A stretch of DNA of 64,000 bases, taken from positions 248,001 through 312,000 of the forward strand of contig OY720098.1 in assembly GCA_963082875.1 (NCBI GenBank), read 5' to 3'. This document shows positions 11,480 to 21,869 of the stretch, one piece after another. Numbering within the stretch: position 1 is the stretch's first letter; the number at the start of each line of letters is the position of its first letter. Position numbers and translations under genes: made by a program. This DNA is from Corella eumyota. Lineage: Eukaryota; Chordata; Ascidiacea; Phlebobranchia; Corellidae. A model generated the notes under the pieces. It did no database searches. It had not been told where the DNA came from and saw only the letters and a program-made list of their open reading frames with translations.

Positions 11480-12457
11480 TTTTTAATTCCTTTTTACTTG
11501 GAAACGTTAAACATAAAAATCTTTGGAAAAAAATTAAAATAAATATTTATGGTTTTTTTAAGTATTTATCTTTTATTTAAGGATTTAAAATTTAAATTTC
11601 AAATTTTTTTGTGCTTTATGGTATCTGAATCTACCAAGTTTAAAATAAAACGAGTCAAAACAGCGCACGTCGAGACGTCTGCGGTAGCGAGGCCACCATT
11701 TTAAAAATACACAAACCACAAAAACAATTTCAGAACTGATATCGCGATGTCTGGCACTTAAAAACCTATTTTTTAAAACCTTTTAACCATATATACAAAA
11801 CCAATTTGAATACTATTTGAATACTATAGATAAGTATTGAACCTTTGCAGCGTTGCGCCTCACTTAACAACAATAAAAAATTTAAAAACAACGAAGTTAT
11901 TGAATTATATTATTTCAGTTCATCGCGACTTGGTCTTTGTTTACAAACCAGTCATAATCACGTGTTTGGTGACGTCATAGTCATTCAAAATCGTCCAGGC
12001 GTAATGAAAATTTGATAAAACACGACCACAATATCTACGTGTCCACAACAGTTTTCAAACCCTATTTTAACAATTTATTTTAAAATTTGACTAATTACAA
12101 TTAGTTTAGAAGTGCATTTAAAATTTGATTAATTACAATTAGTTTAAAAGTACATTTAATTTCAAAAATGAATTAATATTTTTTGCAACATGTGTCAAAA
12201 TTACGTTTTGAAACTACTTTTTTTGCCACCAATAAAGTAATTTTATAATGAAAATAAAAAATTGAAAGAATAAAAACTTGCAAAAAAATGCATATTTAAA
12301 ACTAATTACATATTATTTGTGGCTAAAATTGAATTTTATTTAATGTTGCAAATTTTTAATGCCAAATTTTTTTGCCACATGTTGCAAAACCCCGCTGTAG
12401 TAACATTTCCATAGTAAATGTTTGTAAACAAACTGAATTACACGAACTTAATTCAAA
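11480..12457. promoter_or_regulatory. Divergent promoter region between NBR1 and NELFE
   Basis: The two start codons point away from each other across 978 bp. A cluster at 11958-12004 holds CACGTG, TGACGTCA and the 18-mer AAAATCGTCCAGGCGTAA shared with the GPR107-like upstream region. A direct repeat of about 35 bp (TTAAAATTTGACTAATTACAATTAGTTTA-like) lies at about 12080-12150. The remainder is A+T-rich. Confidence 0.5.
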
Positions 12458-15131
12458 ATGCATTCATCGAAGTTAACAGCTGAAGAACAATTTCTTAAAA
12501 CGAAATACGATCTTTTAAAAACTTTGGTAATCAAAACTTGTAGAAAGTGCATCTTTTACATTCCGAGATTATATTTTAAATTTTATTTTTGTTTTATTTT
12601 TCAGAAAAAAGAGTTAAAACAACTCACCTTGAAGCAGAAACAAGAACAAATAAGTTTAAATGAAAATGGACCAGCTAGTGCAAAGCAGAAGAAGGCAATA
12701 ATACAGGTTCTATTTAAATTCATAAGTTCTATTATTTAAAAGCTTTAAATAAAAGGTTAATGTTTATCCTCAATAAAACTGGGTTAATTCCACCAACTTA
12801 TCAATAATTCTTTTATTTTTTTGGACTCAGTTTTAAAAAGTTGTTATAATATTTTTTTTTTTGCTGTTTGTTCTTAGTAGTGGTGCACCTTAATAAGTAC
12901 TACAACGGCTTTTAAATAAAGCACCTCATGCTGTAGCGTCCTTGAGTAAGGTGCTATAAACGGTATGAACTCCTGCTGAGCCAGCACTTAATTAGCAGTA
13001 TAATTATCAGGCAATTATAATCTATAATATCCCAAACTGCCACAGGCAACTCAAGATTGGGTTGGAGTAACTGATGTTACTGTATGTTTAAGTCGCGCCT
13101 TCGACTTTCCACATTGAGGATAAAGATATATATATGCAAAAAATAAAAAATTATCAATAATAACTTGACCAGTTTAACTTAGTTCAACAATGTCACAAAT
13201 AATTGGTTTGTAATATCCCAAATCTTTAACCCAGGGCAACAAGACCCCATCCTTAAACCCCCAGGAGTTTACCTTTGGTGGGATCAACTACAAAGCCCCG
13301 GTCATCGATTCGGAGAAAGCTGCAGCAAACACAGCAGCAGCGAAACTTTTACTCAAATCTGGAGCAATCAAAGTCAAAGTTGAGAATAAAACAACTTTTA
13401 AACGATCGTCAAATCTTAAAAGAAAAAACTTGGTAACAACAAACAGTTTAAAATTTTTATACCCTTGAATTTAGTTTTACTAAAATTTTGTATTTTTTTC
13501 TTAACATTTTTTGTGCGAGTTATTCTAAAAACTTTATGTAGCAAGTGAGTTTGTATTTAGGATGGGGAAACACCAGAACGAAGACCGAAACTTCAAGTTT
13601 TCTCAGCAGGAAGTGAAACAACCGAAGATGAGACTGAAGTTAAGGAGGTGGGTAGAAGAGGGATCCATTTGTCTAATCATTTATAAATAATAAAGCTTTG
13701 TGGACATGTATGACCAATTTATAGGCTTACAAAATAAATAAAACTTCTGTTTGTGGTGAGCGGGTAAATTATCGCAAGCAAATAATAGTTAAGAGTTGCG
13801 ACCATATTTTAACAATTATCATCCCGATAGAAGACAGGTTATTGACCAGTTAACTTAATATCAAACTTAAAATTAAATCCATGAAGTTTCTGTAATGTTT
13901 TTACAGGAAAAAAAGAAGCTTCCGACACGATTCAATAATGATAGAAGAGAGAGAGGTCGAAGATCAAACTTCACAAAAGAAAGAAAGGCACCTCGTCGAG
14001 GTTGGTTGCACGTAGCTTGCATGGTGGTTAACCCATTGTTACCATTGTTATTTTCATTATTGCAGGCAACACATTGTACGTTTACGGGTTTGCAGTAAAT
14101 GAAGCAATGTTGAGAGAAAACTTTTCCAAGTTTGGCAAAATAATCAACATCAACATCGAGCCAGGCAAAGGGTAAAAACTTTAAAGTTACAACATTTTAT
14201 CCACAAAATTATGGGCATTCACTGGTTAAGATCTAAGGTATTAGTAGGCCTCGGAGACTATTTACCGAATGTACTCCTAAAAAAAAAAAAAACTCAAAAC
14301 ATTAGTTTACCAAAATTTGGGTTCAAGTTTTTGTTTAAATAAAAGTTGATTTTCAAACAAAAAAAAAGTTGTGTAAAAAGGGGCCTATTAGAAAATGTCG
14401 GTAAAGTAGGTTTTTTTGGTAATATGTCAGAATTCTGCTTATCATGTAAATTTAATGACTGCAACACTTAAATGGCATCTTAATTATCAATTTTTCTTTT
14501 TTTTTGAATTTTCCTAAACCTTTTAGCTCAGGTTTCTTGAGCTTGGATAGTTTCGAAGGAGCAGAGAAAGCGATCAACGAAATGAACGACATGTTGATCA
14601 ACGATTGTCGAATCAAAGTTTCGCTCGCACGACGACAACCGATGATGGATTCAATCAAAGATAAAACTCCATGGGTGGGATTGGGTAAGCAATTAATATT
14701 TTCGTTGTTAATTGCCAATTTTTTTGTATATATTTTATCCACGATGTGGGAAGGTCGAATGCGCAACCTAAACATAGAGTAACAACCGTTACCCCGATCC
14801 AGTCTGTAACGCCTTACCGAAGGGCACGACAGCATGAGTGCAGTGGGGATCGATCCCACGACCTCATGTGGTTGTAGCAAGTGTTCTTACCACTACACCA
14901 CGCTGCCGGACCAATTAAATAATATTAGGGGGCAGCACTTAATCAGCAGCTTCGTAATCGCCGAGCAAAAGGAAAACCTTTTTCTGTATAAATTCTTGTA
15001 TTCCACTTCTTTTAAATTCTAATTTTTTAATTAAATATAATCTTTTTTCAGCTGCAGATAGAGGTGACAAGGGCTCGGGTATAAAAGACGATCGATCCCT
15101 TGTTTCTTATGATGACAATGACCTATTCTAA
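12458..15131 (+). CDS. NELFE: NELF-E, RNA-binding subunit of negative elongation factor
   Basis: Exons: 12458-12526, 12605-12706, 13235-13432, 13561-13647, 13907-14001, 14066-14171, 14527-14684, 15052-15131, all in frame. The N terminus (LTAEEQFLKTKYDLLKTLKK) forms the coiled region that joins NELF-B. AAAKLLLKSGAIKVKVENKT then FKRS matches the human AKQLVKSGAI...FKRS segment. Exons 6-7 form an RRM with RNP2 LYVYGF and RNP1 SGFLSLDSF, ending ARRQPMMDSIKDKTPWVGL as in human ARKQPMLDAATGKSVWGSL. The short C terminus VSYDDNDLF also has a human counterpart. NELF-E contacts nascent RNA and helps hold Pol II in promoter-proximal pause. The long Arg-Asp dipeptide tract of the vertebrate 'RD protein' is missing; only a short basic linker (DRRERGRRSNFTKERKAPRRG) precedes the RRM. 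Confidence 0.93.
12927..13132 (+). mobile_element. 5'-truncated Cics-1-like SINE
   Basis: Runs from CCTCATGCTGTAGCGTCC through the conserved body to CACATTGAGGATAAAGATATATA, in the second NELFE intron. Confidence 0.8.
13721..13835 (+). repeat. Dispersed repeat, unknown family, copy 1
   Basis: In a NELFE intron. It shares ATAGGCYTACAAAATAAATNAAACT, a CGGGTAAAYTAT motif, GCAAATA and GAGTTGNGAC in the same order as the stretch at 31905-32030 in the FERM-gene intron. Confidence 0.55.
14735..14912 (-). mobile_element. Cics-1-like SINE with internal deletion
   Basis: Minus orientation in the last NELFE intron. Both ends are present (tail TCCACGATGTGGGAAGGTCG, head CACTACACCACGCTGCCGG), but most of the central body between CCAGTCT and the GCGCC region is missing. 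Confidence 0.8.
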
Positions 15132-15526
15132 GTTCAACAATGCTCGCATTGTTTTAAATATTACCTTAACAATGCCTCCTTTGTGTTTGTAACAATCATA
15201 CAATACTTTTCCGTGGCCAACACATTTTCGTAATAAAATAAACTGCATGAATGTAAATGTAATAAAAATTGTTGAACGATTGCACAAAACAGCAGCACAA
15301 GTGATCAGTTTTAAACATACCGACATTATGATTTAAAAAGTTTTTGTCCAATAAAAAATAAAATGAATATTTCAAATAATTTTTGGTCACTTTTTAAGGG
15401 TTTCCAAATTAATTTACATAAATCAGGGTTTCCAAATATTTACCTTTAATTTCAGGGTTAAAGTTTGCATTATTGTGCAGGGTTTCCAAAATTGTTTAGA
15501 CATACCTTCAGGGTTTCCAAAATTGT
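15132..15526. repeat. Convergent NELFE-DAXX 3' region with a ~29-bp tandem repeat
   Basis: The NELFE 3' flank occupies the first part. From about 15396 to 15527 there are about five units built on CAGGGTTTCCAAA with a spacing near 29 bp. The DAXX stop codon lies in the last unit, so the array probably forms the start of the DAXX 3' UTR. Confidence 0.6.
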
Positions 15527-18500
15527 TTAATCGCTCGAAAGTTCGATAATTTCCAGGTCTTCTGATTCTTCGTCAGCACTTTCATCACTCGGGGGCGGTA
15601 AACTTCCACAGTCCTCGTCATTTTCAACTTTATCCTCATTTCCATTATTTTCACTTGTATCATCATTATCGACTTTATCCTCATTTTCAGGTTTATTTTC
15701 ATCGTTTTTCAGTTTTCCATCTTTTTCTTCCTTTTCCTTCTTTATTTCAAGTTCTTTGTTGGCAAATTCTTTTAATATTTTGCTTAGTTTTTCACTGGCA
15801 AGTTTACTAAACAGAGAATTTAAAAACTAATTATAAACCAATCAGCAAATTATTAAATAACATCACCAAGAAATATTGGGTTTGGTGACCCTGTGTAATA
15901 AACCGGCAGCGTGGTGTAGTGGTCAGAACACTTGGCTTCAATACTTGAGGTCCTAGGTTAAATTCCCAATGCTCTCATGCTGTAGCGCCCAAAACACTAT
16001 AAACGGTATAAACTCCTGCTGAGCCAGCACTTAATCAGCAGCATAATTATCGGGCAATTATAATCTATAATATCCCAAACTGCCACAGGCAACTCGAGAC
16101 TGGGTCGGGGTAACTGATGTTACTCTATGTTTAGGTCGCGCATTTGAGGATAAAGACAAAGATATACACACAAAAAATAAATTGTAAATTGATGTATAAA
16201 TATTAAAAAAATTTCGCATATTTTGAAACATAAATTTGATTTAGTACATTTTTTTCTACGCATTAATATTTTGTTAATTGTATATTTTTTCTTATTTTTA
16301 AAAATATATTTTTAATGTGTAATCTTCCACATCAAGGATAAACATATAAATCACCTGTTTTTCTTTAATTGTTCGTTCAATTCTGCATCGTTGTCTGCGG
16401 GATCCAATGTTGTGTCCGCATCATCGGTGAGGAAACTTCCAGAATTAAATTTCAAGTCTGTTTGTCTTCGTTTCTATGATAACAAAAAGTTTTGTAAAAT
16501 TCTCTTAAATCGCCTATTTAATTTAACAAATTGTAGTTATCTTTAGGTTCTGGATAAAACTTAGACTGGTTTTTAACAATTTATTGTCTATAAACTTATT
16601 AAATATTGGTTTAAACTAGGTAGGTAACTATAAAACCGATTTTCAATGTGTAAAAGTTTATATAAATTAAACCAGTACTACTTGTATCACTTCACGTTAA
16701 ATTACCATTTTTAAGGACAAATATAAATGACAATAACCGAAGTGAATTGGCAATTTCAAAATAAAAATAGTAATATTTCTTAAATTATTAATTGAGCTAA
16801 AAGAAGGTAGAATAAATTTGGTTTTTATGGTAAAATAAATTTGATGCCTTTAAAAGTGATTAACCATTGTTAAGACTGGAAAGGGGGTAACTAAAATATA
16901 TAATAATATACTGAAGTATGCTGTTATAGGCCTACATATATTAAAAATTTTTAAACCAGCTAACAATTCCCACCTTCATTTTTTCCCCAATTTCAATAAA
17001 TATTTTCTCGGCAAGGGATTTAATATTAGGTTTCGATAAATTAAAGTTGTGACGATTGTTGCCCTGGGTTACCAGAAACAAAACCTCGGAATAATCCGGA
17101 AACTTTCCAACTCTGTTAAAATATTAAAGTTTTGTAAATTTTTTTTTTTTTGTATAAATCTTTATCCTCGATGTGGGAAAGTCGAATGCGCAACATAAAC
17201 ATAGAGTAACAACTGTTACTATGACCCAGTCTCGAGTTGCCTGTGGCAGTTTGGAATATTATAGATTATAATTGCCCGATAATTATGCTGCTGATTAAGT
17301 GCTGGCTCAGCAGGAATTCATACCGTTTATAGCGCCTTACTCAAGGGCGCTACAGCATGGGAGGATTGCTAATAATTACTAAAAATATTCCCTCAAAAGG
17401 ACTTAACCCATAATGCCATTTCACTGACAATAAGACATTTTTTATTACCGTCCTTTAAAAACCCTTTAATGGAACATAAACTTAAATTTCTTAAAAAAAA
17501 TTTTCTATTTAAACTTTGGTAACAAAGATGTTTTTTAAATTTAGATTATGTAATTGTTTATTCAGCAAAATGGTTTACGCTCACATAGGCAGTTAATAAA
17601 AAAAAATTATTTACAAAAATATCTCAAAAAAAATACAAATATATAAATAGTATCAGCAAACAAAAACTAATTCCACATCCAATTGCTTTTTAAAAATATG
17701 TCTTAATTTTAAACACTATTATAGCCACTTACTTCCTGATGTACCTTTCAACCTTCTTGTTTATTTCAGGGAACTCAGAACTTGTGACCTCAATTTTCTG
17801 TTCAGTCACCCTTCCTAATAATCGACAACATTTCTTCATATCACAAATCTCATTAAAAACCTGAAAAATAAATTTAAAAAAATTTAGTGACATTTTTATT
17901 TTTTTATTAATTAATTTTATTTTTGGCAACCCTGTTTTATAATAATTTTGGCAACCCTGTTTTATATTAATTTGGCAACACTTGACCTTCATGACCCGCT
18001 TCTTAAGGAGTCCAATCTGAATGTAAGTTGAATCCTCCTCCTCCAACTCCTCCATACTCATCTCGTGAGCCTCCAGTCTCTTGATCTCCATGTTTAACTA
18101 AAAGAAAAAATGAAACTTTAACATAAGAATTAGTGCCCCCCCTTTGTAATATCTCCCTCACTCTAACCCATACCCCTTTTTTACACCTACAACGACTAAC
18201 CACAGAGAAACCCAACCACAAGTAAAGTTATAAAAGTAGAATCAATTTTCAAAATGTATCCTCGATGTGGAAAAGTCGACTTCACAACCTAAACATAGAG
18301 TTACCCCGACCCAGTCTTAAGTTGGCTTTGCTAGTTTTGGATCTTATAGAGTTTATTATTGCCCAATAATTATGCGGATGATTAAGTGTTGGCTCAGCAG
18401 GAGTTCATACCGTTTATAGCGCCTTACTAAAGAGTGCTACAGCATAAGAGCAGTGAAAATCAAACCCAGGACCTCATGCAGTAAAGTTAAGTGTAAATGT

Positions 18501-20486
18501 TTAAATCACTTTTTATAACATCATTTCTTTTGTAACACTCACCAACACAAATAATAAAAAAAATTTTACCTTTTTGAGGTAGTTTTCCATTTTCTTAATT
18601 TTTCTTTTCCTTTTTTGACTAATTTTCTCTTCTTTGTTATTTAAACAATTTGCATTGTCAGTAGAACAATGAGGAATGGATTTATTTTCATTGTTTTTTG
18701 TTGTGTCATGGTTATTATCTTCATTATTATTAGTTATTGTTTCATCACAATTTTTTATAATTTTCTCATTGTTTTTATTGGTGATGTCATCATTATTTAC
18801 ATTGTTCTCAACAATTAATTCTTCATCTTTGTTGTCATCAACTTGTTTATTTGTGACATCATAATCAGATGAAGTTGTTTCCGTGCACGGTTTTTTAGGA
18901 GGAATATTTTCGACCAAAATTGTTTTAATTCTTCTTCTAAATATTCAAATAAATTATTCTTAAAAACAAAAGTAATAAAGTAAGAAAAATCACTGGCTAC
19001 AATTAAAACAACTTAAATTAATTAGCAATTAACATTTTTACTTTTTGCCTTGTGATAAGTTTTCTGTGAATGAAAGAAAGTCGTTAATAAAAACGTAAAC
19101 ATCGGTATCTCCATTTTGTAATTTGGTGATAAATCTGTAAACAAAAATTATTTTTATAAATCACAAAATTTTAATTTTTAGTGTAACTGATGGCATAATG
19201 TTTTTAAAGAAGTTCTAAAATCCTGAGTTTGATTTTCACTGCTGGCATGTTGTAGCATCCTTAAGTAAGACCTGAGGTCCTGGGTTCGATTCCCACTGCT
19301 GGCATGTTGTAGCATCCTTAAGTAAGACCTGAGGTCCTGGGTTTGATTTTTACTGCTGGCATGTTGTAGCATTCTTAAGTAAGACCTGAGAACCTGGGTT
19401 CGATTCCCACTGCTTGCATGTTGTAGAATCCTTAAGTAAGACCAGAGATCCTGGATTTGATTTCCACTGCTGGCATGTTGTAGTAATCTTGAGTAAAACC
19501 TAAGACTCTAGGTTTGATTCTTACTGCTGGCATGTTGTAGTAATCTTAAGTAAAACCTAAGATCCTGGGTTTGATTCTTACTGTTGGCATGTTGTAGTAT
19601 CCTTAAGTAAAAACTTAAGTCCTAGGTTTGAGTCCAGCTCGTGGCATTCAATAAATAGCAATACAAATATTACTTGAATAACATGAAACAAACTCACAAA
19701 TTAAGTTTTTTTCTGTATTTTTTGTTAAACATCAAAGTTGAATTATATTTAAAATGTCTTCTTTTCATGGTTTTAATCATTCTTTCTTTAGCCGAGTTAT
19801 CAGGTTGAGTTTTTTGTCCATTTTTCGTGATCAAAACTTGATTCATTGTCGTTGTGCACAATTTGATAAATTTGTTGAAAACATCTTCGATATTTATCTA
19901 AACAAAACATAAAGTTTTACCAAACCAGTCCTAAAATTATATAAAAAAAATTTAAAAAATTAAAAACCCTATTTCTTCATAGAATTTAGATATTTTTAGA
20001 CAAAATAAATGTATTAAAAAAAAATAATTCTTGCGCATAACCACAAAAACAAGATTATGAAACCAGGGTTATGAATAAGATCAATGTTTAAAAGTTTTAC
20101 TTCTACAAAGTTTTGGTAATTAAACTTAACCGGCAGCGTGATGTAGTGGTTAGAACGCTCCAATGCTGAAGCGCCCTTGAGTAAGGCGCTATAAACGGTA
20201 TAAACTCCTGCTTAGCCATCACTTAATCACCAGCTTAATTATTGGGCAATTATAATCCATAATATCCCAAACAGTCGGAGTAACTGATGTTACTCTATGA
20301 TTAGGTTGTGAAGTCAACCATTGTTTTTAGATTGCCAAACGTTTTGCATATTAGTCATATTTAGTTACGACCCTAATTACAGAATTATATTGAAATAAAT
20401 CAAAATTTATTTTTCACCTCGTTTTGAAATTCGTTTCCCTCAGCTTCGCTGTCTGAAGAAATGACGATGGGTTCATTTAAAGCCAT
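15527..20486 (-). CDS. DAXX: DAXX, H3.3-H4 histone chaperone
   Basis: Exons (minus): 20486-20418, 19897-19698, 19134-19042, 18936-18570, 18097-17987, 17860-17733, 17112-16974, 16473-16355, 15806-15527. The N terminus carries a SUMO-interacting motif (PIVISSDSEAE). Exons 2-3 form the DAXX helical bundle (DVYVFINDFL aligns with human KLYVYINEL). A low-complexity Asn/Lys/Asp exon follows, with basic clusters. The histone-binding domain spans exons 5-9: EEEDSTYIQIGLLKKR, LLGRVTEQKIEVTSSEFPEI, KFPDYSEVLF, QTDLKFNSGSFLTDD and KNSKLASEKLSKILKE each match human segments. The protein ends in an acidic stretch and a terminal SIM, LEIIELSSD-stop, like human EIIVLSDSD-stop. DAXX deposits H3.3 with ATRX and acts in SUMO-dependent repression. 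The residue equivalent to human E225 is Ile. Confidence 0.93.
15903..16165 (+). mobile_element. Cics-1-like SINE, near full length
   Basis: Head CGGCAGCGTGGTGTAGTGGT, B box degraded, body conserved, 3' end shortened to GCGCATTTGAGGATAAAG. It lies in the last DAXX intron. Confidence 0.85.
17158..17372 (-). mobile_element. Cics-1-like SINE, 5'-truncated
   Basis: Inverted copy from TTTATCCTCGATGTGGGAAA through GGCAGTTTGGAATATTATAG and TGCTGGCTCAGCAGG to GGCGCTACAGCATGGGAG, in a DAXX intron; the tRNA-like head is missing. Confidence 0.82.
18258..18485 (-). mobile_element. Cics-1-like SINE, diverged, 5'-truncated
   Basis: Inverted copy in a DAXX intron. The tail TATCCTCGATGTGGAAAAG, the central GTTGGCTCAGCAGGAGTTC and a B-box remnant (CCCAGGACCTCATG) are visible. 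Confidence 0.78.
19205..19640 (+). repeat. 57-bp tandem array built from the SINE B-box region
   Basis: About 7.5 units with a 57-bp period in a DAXX intron. Each unit carries a tRNA B-box-like GGTTCGATTCCC, then CACTGCTGGCATGTTGTAGC and CTTAAGTAAGACC, which corresponds to the B box and following 40 bp of the Cics-1-like SINE. Units become more diverged toward the right end. Confidence 0.85.
20131..20320 (+). mobile_element. Cics-1-like SINE with internal deletions
   Basis: Head CGGCAGCGTGATGTAGTGG, then a jump to GCGCCCTTGAGTAAGGCGC and the body to ACTGATGTTACTCTATGATTAGG. First DAXX intron. Confidence 0.8.
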
Positions 20487-21869
20487 TTTAATTTAAAAAC
20501 TATTAAAAACAATATCTGAACAAAAAAATTGTGCAAGAACTCAACTTTTTTTTCGCTAAAACAAATATTTAAATTTTCTATTGTGAAGATTTTTTTTAGA
20601 AATTCCCCTAAATAGAACTTTTTTCAACCACACAAGTCGTCAATTTTGTGTTTAATTTTTATAAATAAAATTTTATTTTAAAATTGATTTTTGAAACTTT
20701 TTTCAACAATATTTTTATAATCTTCAGCTACATTAAATTTTAAAAAATAGTCACCTGTTTAAAACACAAGCATGTACTTTAATATAAAGGTTTAAGACAT
20801 AAATAAAATATCACCCTTTGACCTTGTCGAAGCTTTAACCTTGGTTCGGGGGTACTCTTAATTATAGGGGGCAAAATTCCCATTTTTGGGTCCTAAATTC
20901 TAGTTTTCAATGAGGATAAATAATCATCCTTTAAGTGATTGTCGTGGGATAACGCCATATGTTTATAAATGTTTGTTCGTCTTGTTACAGCGCTGATCGC
21001 GTTCTGACAATCAATTAATTCTAAACTGAATGGAAACAACGTGGTTCTACTATTTCCGTCGATGCATTCATCGCGTTAATCGCGTTTTACCGATTCCCTG
21101 ATTGGTTTATTATTATTCTAGTATTAGCACAGATTTAATAATAGGTAGTTGTTTACGTCAGCAAAAGAATGTTACGTCAACACTTTTGGTGCAAAATACT
21201 TGAAAAAAAGGATTTTATAAAATGTTAAAATCGAATAAAACAACTTAAGTGGTCGAACAAAAATGACTAAATAAACAACCTCTGTGACGTAAGAATCAGG
21301 ATTTGGGTAATGTTGTCGTTTTTATTCCAAAGAATTTGACCACAATTTAGAAAAAGAGAAAATCTAAAAATAATAGAGAATAGAATTAACTGGATCAAAT
21401 AAATTGGTTTTAAAATTTGTGTCTAACGAATGTTTAAAAATCAGACACAAATAATTATAACCATTTAGCACAGACAAAATATTAAAAATAACCAAAGATA
21501 TAATAGTGTCGAACAAAAGTTGAAAATTTTCAAATTTTAGAAGAGTTAACCACATTAAAAGTAAAAGATTCCACCTTTGCAAGGCGCCAATGTAGGTAAT
21601 TAAGTTGGAAGTTAGTATTCGCCACTAAACCGGATCATTAAGATAGATGCTGTAAAATTTTACCAACTTTTCATGCAATATTTTATGTTTACCAAACATT
21701 AAAGTTGTTAAGTTTATTATAACTTCCCAGTTTAAAGATGTTTACAATAAAAGAGTATTTAGTGAAGTCAAAACAATATTTTTGTTTAATTATACATAAT
21801 TTCTTAAAATTAAGATTTTAAAAATAAAATTTTTTTTTTTAGATTTAAATAAGTTAAGTTGTCGATAAA
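20487..21869. promoter_or_regulatory. Divergent intergenic region between DAXX and the defensin-like gene
   Basis: No coding region is supportable. A G+C-richer island at about 20990-21090 has four ATCGCGTT-like words (GATCGCGTTC, CATCGCGTTAATCGCGTTTT) and is a plausible promoter element. The flanks are A+T-rich. The 72-codon minus-strand frame at 21364-21582 looks like random A+T sequence. Confidence 0.4.

Noticed and set aside
19178-19372. 64-codon minus frame of three 19-residue repeats
   Set aside because: A product of the 57-bp SINE-derived array in a DAXX intron.
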